DNA from: Rhodopirellula sp.
Lineage (GTDB): Bacteria; Planctomycetota; Planctomycetia; Planctomycetales; Planctomycetaceae
Direction: 5' to 3'
NCBI GenBank assembly: GCA_013203845.1
Contig: JABMPE010000403.1
Location: forward strand, 1-44,582
Length of the DNA stretch: 44,582 nucleotides
The notes below the pieces were generated by a model that ran no database searches, was not told the origin of the DNA, and worked only from the letters and a program-made list of their open reading frames with translations. This document shows positions 19,831 to 28,898 of the stretch, piece by piece. The translations under genes were made by a program, and so were the position numbers. Every line of letters begins with the position of its first letter. The stretch's first letter is position 1.

Positions 19831-21308
19831 TTATCTGGAAAGTCCGCCAGCCTGTCGGCGTTCTTCCATACGTTTAAGAAAGACTTCCATCACGCGGCGA
19901 TAAAGTTCGTCTCGCAGTACCATATCTTCGACGCCCGCGTCGATGTTGGGATTGTCATTGATTTCGATGACGTAGAACTTGCCGTCCGATTCTTTGATAT
20001 CGACTCCGTACAACCCGTTACCGATCAGGTTGGAGGCTTTGACAGCCAGCTTGACGGCCTGTCGCGGAGCGGTTTCTACGGGCATCGTTTCGTGCTTGCC
20101 ATAACGACCTCGACCGTGCCGGTCCTGCTTGATGATCTGCCAGTGTCCGGGAGCCATGTAGTACCGACAGGCGAACAATGCGCGTCCGTCGAGGACTCCA
20201 ATGCGCCAGTCGAACGACGTGGGCAGAAACTTCTGAGCGATCAACAGGTCGGACTTCCCGAAGAATTCGTCAAGTCGCTCATCCAGTTCTTCTTCGGACT
20301 TTACTTTGACAACGCCGTTGGAGAACGAGCTGTCCGGCTTCTTCAGGACGCACGGCAGCCGAGTTGCTCAATCAACTGCTGATGGTTGTTGCGGTGAACG
20401 ACGATTGTTTCCGGGACGGGAATTTTGTGCCGGGTCAGCAATTCTGCCAGGAACACCTTATTTGTACATCGCGAAATAGAATCCGGATCATCAATCACCA
20501 CCAGGCCTTCCGTCGCCGCCTTTCTGGCAAAACGGTAAGTGTGCTCGTTGACAGAAGTCGTTTCCCGGATAAACAACCCGTCAAATTCCAGCAGCCGGCC
20601 GTAGTCGTCTTTGGTAATCAGTTCGGCTCGAATTTCAAGGTCACGCGCTGCCTTGATGAACTTCTTGAGTGCGGCTTCGTCCGACGGAGAGTTCTCTTTT
20701 TCCTCGGGATTGTGCAGGATCGCCAGGTCGAAACGCATCCGCGTTTTTTTCTTCGGACTGGTGGCCCGTCCTGCGAAATATCGTTGGGCGGCCTCGGCAA
20801 AGAACTGGCGATGCGACTCCGGCACGCCGGAAACCGCAATTGTCTTCATACTGCGAATCTGCCAGCCATTCTCTGTTTTTGCGAAACGGAATCGCAGCAG
20901 CGGCGCCTGGAACAGGTTGAACAGCTGCAGAGACAGTCGGTCGTACCGCTTCGCCGAGTTGCGACCGAAATAGACGCTGAGTGTGAACTCGTCCGACTGC
21001 AACGGCGCAAGGCTGGACTGAATCAGCTCATCCAGTTCGTCAGTCAGCAACCGGAACAGTGACGGCGAGCGGATGTCCTGCATCGTCGTCACGCTGGGCA
21101 GAGGCTTGTGGCCTCGCGCTTAGGCCAGCAGCGACACGTAATAGCCCGTGCTCTGATAACTGTAGCGGCGGCAGAGGTTGAAAATCTTCACGCCGCGCTG
21201 CTGACTGATTTTCGGGTCGGTCAGGTAAGTCCAGGCGTCCATCACGTCCACTCCGGGAACGTCAAACGGCCAGTCTTCAGGGGAGCTGGTCACAATCAGA
21301 ATTGACAT
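19831..21308 (-). pseudogene. RLAN-type N-terminal domain + RimK-like ATP-grasp ligase, disrupted (in-frame TAA at 21120-21122; 1-nt frameshift near 20358)
   Basis: Three ORFs (21120..21308, 20343..21092, 19831..20244) join into one protein: MSILIVTSSPEDWPFDVPGVDVMDAWTYLTDPKISQQRGVKIFNLCRRYSYQSTGYYVSLLA-*-ARGHKPLPSVTTMQDIRSPSLFRLLTDELD…LIEQLG-/frameshift/-LPCVLKKPDSSFSNGVVKVKSEEELDERLDEFFGKSDLLIAQKFLPTSFDWRIGVLDG…VIEINDNPNIDAGVED. Confidence 0.85.
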
Positions 21309-21385
21309 GGTTTTCCTTCAGGGGCCTTCAACGTGGTCATCGTCATGCACTCCTCGACGTGGTAACAGACAGCAGCAAGCACAAC

Positions 21386-22099
21386 TCATGCCGAACGATC
21401 GGGCCGTTCAATGATCAGCATATTGGCATCATAGGTAACCACTCCCAGCAGGATCGCGCACATCACACGCTCCAGCGGAACCTCGTAATGGTGACCTTCG
21501 GCATGAGGATTGGCTTCGTACGGATCCGCGACCAGCACCAGGCGAGTGACCGGGTCGTAGCCGCAGAGCACGACGAAGTGGCCAACCGGCAGGCCGCGAA
21601 TGTTATCCGGTTGAGACTCGGGATAAGTCTCGCGCGGGTCACGATACAACCAGGTCAGGCTCAGCCCAGTCAGCACTGGAATTCCGCGACGCAGATAACG
21701 ACGCAGCAAAGCGGGCGACATGTCTTCCAGCCGGATTCTGCCGCCTTTCTGCAGGAAATTGATGTAAGCCTGCGAAGCTGTCTGCAGTTTCGCATCCTTT
21801 TTGAACTCCATCTGAGCCCGCAGCAACTCGACGAGCGGCTGGTCAATCGGATCAAACCAGGTCGGGTCGAACACGTACAGGTTGCAGGTGTAAAGAGTCG
21901 CCTTGTAGCCGCGTTTCAGCGCGTGCTGACCGAGCAAAGCCGCCAGTGTTCCACCAGTTTCAACGGTCTCGACTTCGTCGATGACCTGCTCAAGCGGCAG
22001 GTCATCTCCGTAATAGCCGTAGACGGCGTGGAGCGAAGTCGGGCCGCAGGTCGAATCGGTTGGTTGCGGCAGAATGGGAAATGTCAGTCGGTTTGCCAC
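21386..22099 (-). CDS. C39-like (papain-fold) peptidase family protein
   Basis: GTG start at 22099: VANRLTFPILPQPTDSTCGPTSLHAVYGYYGDDLPLEQVIDEVE…GLPVGHFVVLCGYDPVTRLVLVADPYEANPH; Cys and His catalytic contexts intact. Confidence 0.82.
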   Translation of the reverse strand: MANRLTFPILPQPTDSTCGPTSLHAVYGYYGDDLPLEQVIDEVETVETGGTLAALLGQHALKRGYKATLYTCNLYVFDPTWFDPIDQPLVELLRAQMEFKKDAKLQTASQAYINFLQKGGRIRLEDMSPALLRRYLRRGIPVLTGLSLTWLYRDPRETYPESQPDNIRGLPVGHFVVLCGYDPVTRLVLVADPYEANPHAEGHHYEVPLERVMCAILLGVVTYDANMLIIERPDRSA

Positions 22100-22230
22100 G
22101 GTGGTCCTGCTGGACGAATTCAGCCGCGAGCGTCTTCGTTGGTGGCTGGAGCAACTCCAGCACGCGAGGCAACCGCAGCCGGGCGTAGTTCTATCACGGT
22201 CCCGTTCGTCACGTAAGAGTTCCCGGTTAA

Positions 22231-22584
22231 CTATGAATTCCAGTGCTGACGAAAAACGAAAAAGACAGCTCCCAGCAGGCACAGGCCTGCCCACAGATAG
22301 TCCCACGTCAGCTTCTCTTTCAGATACCAGACGGCGAACGGAACAAAGACCGTCAGCGCGATCACTTCCTGCAGAATCTTGAGCTGCCCGACGCTCATCA
22401 CCTGATGTCCGATGCGGTTTGCTGGAACCTGCAGCAGGTATTCGAACAGAGCAATCCCCCAGCTCACCAGCGCCGCGATGATCCACGGCCTGTCCTTCAA
22501 ATCCTTCAGATGCGCGTACCAGGCGAAGGTCATGAAGACATTGCTGCAGGACAGCAACAGGATTGTTTTTACGTGTGGAGGCAT
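22231..22584 (-). CDS. DMT-superfamily small membrane protein (DUF486 family)
   Basis: 117 aa, MPPHVKTILLLSCSNVFMTFAWYAHLKDLKDRPWIIAALVSWGIALFEYLLQVPANRIGH…VGQLKILQEVI. Confidence 0.92.
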   Translation of the reverse strand: MPPHVKTILLLSCSNVFMTFAWYAHLKDLKDRPWIIAALVSWGIALFEYLLQVPANRIGHQVMSVGQLKILQEVIALTVFVPFAVWYLKEKLTWDYLWAGLCLLGAVFFVFRQHWNS

Positions 22585-22630
22585 GGATGAGTTTTACGTA
22601 TGCGGAATGAAAATGGGGTGCGTTGCAAGA

Positions 22631-24928
22631 TCAGGAATTCAGTTCCATGCCGCCGGCGCTGTCGACCAGAATGACTCGCGGGAGATTACCGGCGATACTT
22701 TCGATCGACTCGAAGAACTCACGCTCACAACCTTCGTCCGGCGCTTCGAAACCAATGATCACGATGGCTGAGAATCGCGACCGGGTCTGAATGGTGGTGG
22801 CCACATCGGTGCCTTCCGCGACGACAATCGTGCTGGCTTCCACCGCGATACGTGACTCTTCGGAAAGTTTGACGAGGTGCTTTTCGACTTCTTCCGCCGC
22901 CGTTTCATTGTCGACGGCGCGCAGCAGCCGGATGGTGCGGTGTCGCCATTCCGGATTCAACGTCAGCAGATAAGCCAGGAGCAGCATCAATTGGCCGTTC
23001 TTATGCCCTCGCCACCAGACATCGATCGTTCCCGACGGGCTTTTCCACGGATCATCGTGAACGGGTTCAGAGTCATCAAAGTCGTCAGTTCCGACGAGAT
23101 TCTTCAGACGCAGGGCGACGATGCTGCGGTCGAGCTGGGAAATCAAACGCAGGTTTGCGCCGAAGATTTCTGACTTGGTCGAGTCATTCGGCCAGCCCAG
23201 CAGCACGGTGTTCGGGCGCAGACCTCCAATGCCGTGGCATTGAACGAGCGACTCGATGCCGTCCGACACGAACGGCGCGACAACCACCGCCGGAAAGGCT
23301 TCGAGTTTCTGTTTCTCGATGAACGATCGCAGCATTCGTTCCGCACTGGTTCGCTGAGCCAGTCGATCTTCAACTTCTCCGCTGATGATCTGTGAAAGTG
23401 TCAGGATCCCGTGCCCGGCCGAGAGCCAGTGCCCGTAAACGGCCAGGTGCGGTCGCGTCCAAGCGCCACCACTCAGGGCCAGAATGATTGGTCGCCAGTT
23501 TTTCGGGTGGTACATCTCGGCTTCGAGCTTCAACAGGTTGCGTCGCGTTCGTTCGAACTTGAGACCACTCTGCATGTTGCCCCAGCGGACTTCGATTTCG
23601 TGGAGACTCACGTACCAGCACAGTCCCGCCATCAGTACCAGCGAGACGATCGCCCAGACCCAGTCGATCAGAAACATGACGGACAGACACGCGATCGCTC
23701 CCAGCAGCGACGTCGACCAGTGGCTGAAACGGAAACGCGGGCGATAACTGGGGTTCTTTGTGATCGCCTCGTAAAACGTCGCCAGATTCAGCGTTCCATA
23801 AGTGATCATGAAGAACATCGTGATGACCGGCGCGATGGCGTTCAGATCGCCAAGCAGAATGCACGTCTGAGCGATCACAAACGTCACGACGGTGGCTCGC
23901 CGTGGTTCGACCGATTTCCCGGAACCGCTGCCGAAAAACTTCAAAAACGGAAAAACGTCGTCCCGAGCGAGCGCCTGTAGAATCCTTGGAGATCCCATCA
24001 TGCTGCCCAGCGCTGAAGACAGCGTCGCGGCGAAGACTCCCGCCGTAATCAGGCTGCCGGACCAGGCAATTTCCTTAATGATCAGGTTATTGCCGATCAG
24101 TTCGTCGCTGCTGCGTGAACCGCCCAGCAGAACCGCTTGAAGCAGGTAAACGCCCGCCGTCACTGCAACTGCCGCCAGCGTGCCTTTGGGAATGGAACGA
24201 CCGGGATCTCTGAGGTCTCCAGACATGTTCGCTCCGGCCATGATGCCGGTCACAGCTGGGAAGAACAGAGCAAACATTGTGAAGAAGTTCTGCCCGGCGA
24301 GATAGCTCGGCTGCAGGTTGGTACGCAGTAACGCCGGATCAAAGTCGCCTGCCGCTCCAATGAAAAACGACACCAGTGACGCGCCCAGAATCGCCAGAAT
24401 GAAATACTGAACTTTGATGGTCCATCCGGCGCCAATAAACACGCAGACGAACACGACCACGTTCGTGACCGTTGCGATCAGCACCGGTGAACCGAATGCC
24501 GACCCGTAAGTATCAACAAGCGCTTCGGAAAAACCGATCACGTACATCGCAACCGAAATGGCCTGCGCCAGGAAAAAGACGACGCCGATCGCTCCGCCAA
24601 ATTCGACACCCAGACTGCGGCTGATCAGAAAATACGCTCCGCCGCCTTTGACTTCGGTATTCGTCGCGATGGCTGACAGAGACAACGCCGTCAGCGTCGT
24701 GATGACCTTGGATACAGCCACGATCACCAGCGCGTAGATGACGCCGGCCTGTCCGACGACCTGCCCGTACCTCAGAAACATGATCACGCCGAGAATCGTC
24801 AGTGTGCAGGGGGTAAAGACTCCCCCGAACGTCCCGAATCCCTGCGGCTTTCTGTTTTCCGTTTTCGCTGTGCTCAATCGCTTCTCGGCACTCAATCTGA
24901 CCCGTTCCCTGAATCCGAACTGCTCCAC
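22631..24928 (-). CDS. APC-superfamily amino acid permease / SLC12-like cation-chloride cotransporter homologue
   Basis: 765 aa; FGTFGGVFTPCTLTILGVIMFLRYGQVVGQAGVIYALVIV, KGGGAYFLISRSLGVEFGGAIGVVFFLAQAISVAMYVIGFSEA; large soluble C-terminal region. Confidence 0.9.
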   Translation of the reverse strand: MEQFGFRERVRLSAEKRLSTAKTENRKPQGFGTFGGVFTPCTLTILGVIMFLRYGQVVGQAGVIYALVIVAVSKVITTLTALSLSAIATNTEVKGGGAYFLISRSLGVEFGGAIGVVFFLAQAISVAMYVIGFSEALVDTYGSAFGSPVLIATVTNVVVFVCVFIGAGWTIKVQYFILAILGASLVSFFIGAAGDFDPALLRTNLQPSYLAGQNFFTMFALFFPAVTGIMAGANMSGDLRDPGRSIPKGTLAAVAVTAGVYLLQAVLLGGSRSSDELIGNNLIIKEIAWSGSLITAGVFAATLSSALGSMMGSPRILQALARDDVFPFLKFFGSGSGKSVEPRRATVVTFVIAQTCILLGDLNAIAPVITMFFMITYGTLNLATFYEAITKNPSYRPRFRFSHWSTSLLGAIACLSVMFLIDWVWAIVSLVLMAGLCWYVSLHEIEVRWGNMQSGLKFERTRRNLLKLEAEMYHPKNWRPIILALSGGAWTRPHLAVYGHWLSAGHGILTLSQIISGEVEDRLAQRTSAERMLRSFIEKQKLEAFPAVVVAPFVSDGIESLVQCHGIGGLRPNTVLLGWPNDSTKSEIFGANLRLISQLDRSIVALRLKNLVGTDDFDDSEPVHDDPWKSPSGTIDVWWRGHKNGQLMLLLAYLLTLNPEWRHRTIRLLRAVDNETAAEEVEKHLVKLSEESRIAVEASTIVVAEGTDVATTIQTRSRFSAIVIIGFEAPDEGCEREFFESIESIAGNLPRVILVDSAGGMELNS

Positions 24929-25119
24929 GCAGTGCAGAACACGCAGCGCCGGAAGTTAGGTGATCATGCCTGACCAGGATAGTGGTGAGCCCATCCGATA
25001 CTGTTTTTCAGATCGCAGCCGTGCCTGGTGGAATATCGAGGTCGACGACATAAATCGAGCAGGCATCGAATTCCAGTCGATTCGCCCTGGTCCCAGACAA
25101 CTCCTCTAACGCAGTCCGG

Positions 25120-25362
25120 TTACCTGTTCGAAACAATCAGCGAAATGCTGGTTGCCACTGGTTCGTTCTCATTAAGAGGCGTGGCGGAAGCCAGCGTCAG
25201 AATTACCGCCAACGCCAGAATCAGCCAGATCAGTACGTGAGCCAGTAGTTCCTTGCGTGATGCGTGACGAGCAGGCTGGCGACACATACGCCCTGCCCTG
25301 CATCCCAAAGAAGCGGGTGATAATCGAGGACGCGGAATTGTGTGAGCCATGGATTGAGCCAC
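25120..25362 (-). CDS. Small single-TM hypothetical protein
   Basis: AGGTGG upstream; one hydrophobic segment HVLIWLILALAVILTLAS; no recognised family. Confidence 0.3.
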   Translation of the reverse strand: MAQSMAHTIPRPRLSPASLGCRAGRMCRQPARHASRKELLAHVLIWLILALAVILTLASATPLNENEPVATSISLIVSNR

Positions 25363-25679
25363 CTGTTACTTGATCGGACGACCAGCCGAAACATCACTCC
25401 CTGACATGCCAGGCAATTTGAATGCTGCCTGTCGGGATGCTCGTTCGCCCTGTAAAGAATGCATCAAAGCATGTTGTGTGCCGAATCAATTTTCGGTTGC
25501 CACCGATTTTCTGGCTAATTCTGTCACGGACAACGTTCGCCGGTTTCGTCTCGGAAGCCAGCGGCGTCAAAAAACGGTCTCCCGTTACGGCCCGCATCCA
25601 GCATGAGCAGCCACCAGCCATACTGAGCAATTCGTGATCAGCTGGCGATGTTCAATCGGTCGGGAAGTCGGCGCCAGGA

Positions 25680-26900
25680 TCAGTCCCTGGCCCGCACGTT
25701 GAAAAATGGAAGAATACCGATCGACAGCAGCGAAACGACACACAGAACCAGCAACGCCACTGGATAGCCGTAGTCAGGAATGATCCGACCAGACAACCAG
25801 GTCGACCACGATTCACAACCATTTGTCAGGCCCATGAATGCGCTGAACTGAGTTGCCGCAACCGCCGGATGAGTGATGTCCATGAACAGAGCGTACGACG
25901 ACGACGTGAACAGGCCGATGCCGAAGGCGGCAAACGCCAGGCAGACCAGCAACGCTCGACCACGCTCCACCTCGAAAGTCATGTCGCAGATGGCCAGTGC
26001 TGCGACGGACAAACAGGTCAGAACCAGCGACATCGCGACGAATCGTCGCCGGCCAAAGCGATCAGACAGAAAGCCTCCGGCCAGTGCTCCAGCCACCATC
26101 AGGCCGATCATCGGCAGCGCAGCGAATGCACCAACTTCCGACTCCGTGAAGCCTCGATCAATCAGAAACGGACCGTAAATGGCTTCCAGGGCTTTGAATG
26201 CCGCTCCGCCGATCAAGGCAAAAGATAGGCCGACCCACGTATTCCGCTCGCGAATCGCCTGGCAGACTGATCGACCAACAGCCTTCAGCCGACTGTCTGA
26301 TCGCTCTGCTTCGCTGTCGGCCAAGTGGCATTTCAGGTCGGTCGCCATGAACAGGACCAGCAGCATCGAAGACATCGTGACACCAACCAGCAATCCGACG
26401 ACGCCGACGTTGCCGACATAGGGCGCAACCACCAGGGCTCCGCCACCGAGCATTGCACGTCCCAGCAGCATGCCCGTTTGCATCCAGCCGTTGATTTCGC
26501 CACGTTCCATTGGAGCCGTGACCGAAATGCAAAGCGCATCAATTGCGACGTCCTGCGTCGCTGCCGCGAACGCATGCACGATCAGAAACGTCGCCAGCAG
26601 CCTGAAGTCCGACACCGGGTCAAAGACCAGAAGCGACAGCAGCGTCAGGCCCATCAGCGTCTGCGCGGAGGCGATCCAGCTCCTTAACGACCAGCGAGGA
26701 CTCTGCAGCAGATCGATCAGCGGAGCCCAGGCAAACTTGAAGGTCCAGGGCAGAACCAGCACCGCCGTCAGCCAGGTAATCTGTTCGATTGGCACACCCG
26801 CTGCTCTGAGGCGAGTCGGCAGCGCCAGCCACAGGAAACCGATCGGAGCGCCTTCGCTCAAATACAAACTGGCGAAAAGAAGTTTGCGGCTGGTATTCAC
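25680..26900 (-). CDS. MFS transporter (AmpG-like)
   Basis: 406 aa, multi-TM; LYLSEGAPIGFLWLALPTRLRAAGVPIEQITWL…WAPLIDLLQ. Confidence 0.88.
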   Translation of the reverse strand: MNTSRKLLFASLYLSEGAPIGFLWLALPTRLRAAGVPIEQITWLTAVLVLPWTFKFAWAPLIDLLQSPRWSLRSWIASAQTLMGLTLLSLLVFDPVSDFRLLATFLIVHAFAAATQDVAIDALCISVTAPMERGEINGWMQTGMLLGRAMLGGGALVVAPYVGNVGVVGLLVGVTMSSMLLVLFMATDLKCHLADSEAERSDSRLKAVGRSVCQAIRERNTWVGLSFALIGGAAFKALEAIYGPFLIDRGFTESEVGAFAALPMIGLMVAGALAGGFLSDRFGRRRFVAMSLVLTCLSVAALAICDMTFEVERGRALLVCLAFAAFGIGLFTSSSYALFMDITHPAVAATQFSAFMGLTNGCESWSTWLSGRIIPDYGYPVALLVLCVVSLLSIGILPFFNVRARD

Positions 26901-27045
26901 GCTGAAAGATTCCGAATTGTGAGCACTTCCTGATGCCGATCTACTTTTCTGCGAGTGTCTGACTGCTTATACCACGGCGACGTTGATGTTTTTGTCTCCG
27001 TACGGCAACCGTCTCTTTACAGAATTTTACGATTGAGTCCCCAAC

Positions 27046-28605
27046 ATGGCAGAACTGGACCTTCAGGAATACGAGTGGAACTTACAGGTCAGGTCGTTGC
27101 GTATTGACGACATTGATGATCTGCTTGTCATGCAGGCGAAGTGTTTTCCAGGGCTGTTGCCCTGGGGGCACGATCAGATCGAAAGTCAGCTCGCGCTCTT
27201 TCCGGAAGGGCAGATCGTCATTGAGATTGATGGCAAACTGGCAGCGTCATCCAGCAGCGTGATGCTGCAGTACGAGCAGGGCATCGCCTGGCACGACTGG
27301 AAAAAAATCGCCGACAGCGGTTACATCCGAAACCATAATCCGAAAGGCGACACACTCTACGGCATCGAGATCATGGTTGATCCACAGTACCGCGGCATGA
27401 AGCTGGCACGCCGTCTTTACGATGCCCGCAAAAAACTTTGTCGGGAACGGAATATTGATCGCATTATTATCGGTGGACGCATCCCAGGTTACGGCGAATA
27501 TGCTGACAAAATGTCTGCCAGTGAGTACGTCGAGCAGGTGGTCCTTAAGGCGATCCACGATCCCGTTCTTACCGCACAGATCTCCAACGGTTTCGCGCTG
27601 CAGGGGCTGATTCCAAACTACTTTCCCAGCGACGAAGCCTCGCGAGGGTACGCGACTTTTCTGGAGTGGCGGAATCTTGATTACCGCCCGGCTGCCAAAC
27701 GCCGACATTATCGACCGGTGGAATCGACTCGAATTGCCGTGGTGCAGTACCAGATGCGGCGAGTTTCCAGCTTCGACGAATTCGCTCAGAACTGCGAGTT
27801 CTTCGTCGACGTTGCGTCAGACTACGCGTGTGACTTCGTGATGTTTCCCGAGCTTTTCACGACCCAGTTGCTGTCCTGTGTCGAACCTTCCCGGCCAGGA
27901 CTGGCCGCAAGGCGACTTGCCGAGTTCACTCCGCAATACCTCGAATTCTTCGCCGAGTGCGCAATCAAGTACAACGTGAACCTGATTGCCGGCTCGCACT
28001 TCGTGGTCGAAGACGACGTTCTCTACAACATTGCCTACTGCTTTGGTCGCGACGGGACGATTCACAAGCAGTACAAGCTGCACATCACTCCCAGCGAGCG
28101 GAAGTGGTGGGGCGTCAGTCCAGGCGACAAGGTCAATGTATTCGACACGGACTCCGGTCGCGTGGCGATGCTGATCTGTTACGACGTCGAGTTTCCGGAA
28201 CTGGTCCGCATCGCTGCAGCCAAGGGAGCACAGATCATCTTTGTGCCGTTCAACACAAACACGGTCGAAGGCTATCTCCGTATCCGGCACTGCGCTCAGG
28301 CACGCTGTATCGAGAACCATGTTTACGTCGCCATCGCGGGCTGTACGGGCAACCTGCCGTCCGTTGAAAACGCCGATATTCACTACGCTCAGTCGGCCAT
28401 CCTGACGCCATCCGACGTTGGTTTCGCACCAGGTGCTGTCGGAGCGGAATGCAATCCGAACATCGAAACAGTTGTGATGGACGATGTCGATCTGGAAGTC
28501 ATCCGCCAGCACAAGCTGTCTGGCAGCGTGCAGAACTGGAATGACCGTCGCACTGATCTGTATCAGGTCAACTGGACGGAAGACGGAGAGATGCATCAGG
28601 TTTGA
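27046..28605 (+). CDS. Bifunctional GNAT acetyltransferase / carbon-nitrogen hydrolase (nitrilase superfamily)
   Basis: N-terminal GNAT motif [29 protein letters not shown]-terminal nitrilase Glu (MFPELF), Lys ([12 protein letters not shown]), Cys ([11 protein letters not shown]). Confidence 0.93.
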   Translation: MAELDLQEYEWNLQVRSLRIDDIDDLLVMQAKCFPGLLPWGHDQIESQLALFPEGQIVIEIDGKLAASSSSVMLQYEQGIAWHDWKKIADSGYIRNHNPKGDTLYGIEIMVDPQYRGMKLARRLYDARKKLCRERNIDRIIIGGRIPGYGEYADKMSASEYVEQVVLKAIHDPVLTAQISNGFALQGLIPNYFPSDEASRGYATFLEWRNLDYRPAAKRRHYRPVESTRIAVVQYQMRRVSSFDEFAQNCEFFVDVASDYACDFVMFPELFTTQLLSCVEPSRPGLAARRLAEFTPQYLEFFAECAIKYNVNLIAGSHFVVEDDVLYNIAYCFGRDGTIHKQYKLHITPSERKWWGVSPGDKVNVFDTDSGRVAMLICYDVEFPELVRIAAAKGAQIIFVPFNTNTVEGYLRIRHCAQARCIENHVYVAIAGCTGNLPSVENADIHYAQSAILTPSDVGFAPGAVGAECNPNIETVVMDDVDLEVIRQHKLSGSVQNWNDRRTDLYQVNWTEDGEMHQV

Positions 28606-28898
28606 ACGGTGTCTCAGACTCCGCTGTCGCATGGACTCACAAGAAGCCGTTTTCTGATGCCATGTCGTTATGACCAAATGACCAAAAAGGAAACCAGAAC
28701 GAGTCGGCTCAATCGGTACGGACACGACCTGCCCGGATGCAAAGTCGATAAAGTCATAAATCGTCCGGAAAGATCTTCAGCACTTTCAGTCACACGGCAC
28801 AAGGTGCTCCGATATCAGGCCAGCCTGGAAAAACCAGAATAGTTTCGGCGGCCTCAACTCGAACGCTCCTGACACAACAGATACGCCAGGCTCCACGC

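Noticed and set aside
20343-20375. Programmed -1 frameshifting as explanation of the ATP-grasp split
   Set aside because: No slippery heptamer or convincing downstream structure seen, and a second lesion (TAA at 21120) in the same gene favours decay or sequence error.
21302-22216. 304-aa plus-strand ORF over the C39-like gene
   Set aside because: The minus strand has the intact peptidase motifs; the plus ORF is shadow sequence.
22100-22486. N-terminal extension of the C39-like ORF up to 22486
   Set aside because: It overlaps the clear DUF486 gene and has shadow-like composition; GTG at 22099 directly precedes the conserved domain.
25394-25637. Overlapping small ORFs on both strands (78/71 aa)
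   Set aside because: No supporting SD, family or composition; likely non-coding.
28609-28842. 77-aa plus-strand ORF between the GNAT-nitrilase and the hybrid kinase
   Set aside because: Composition atypical of a protein and no recognisable homology; not supported.
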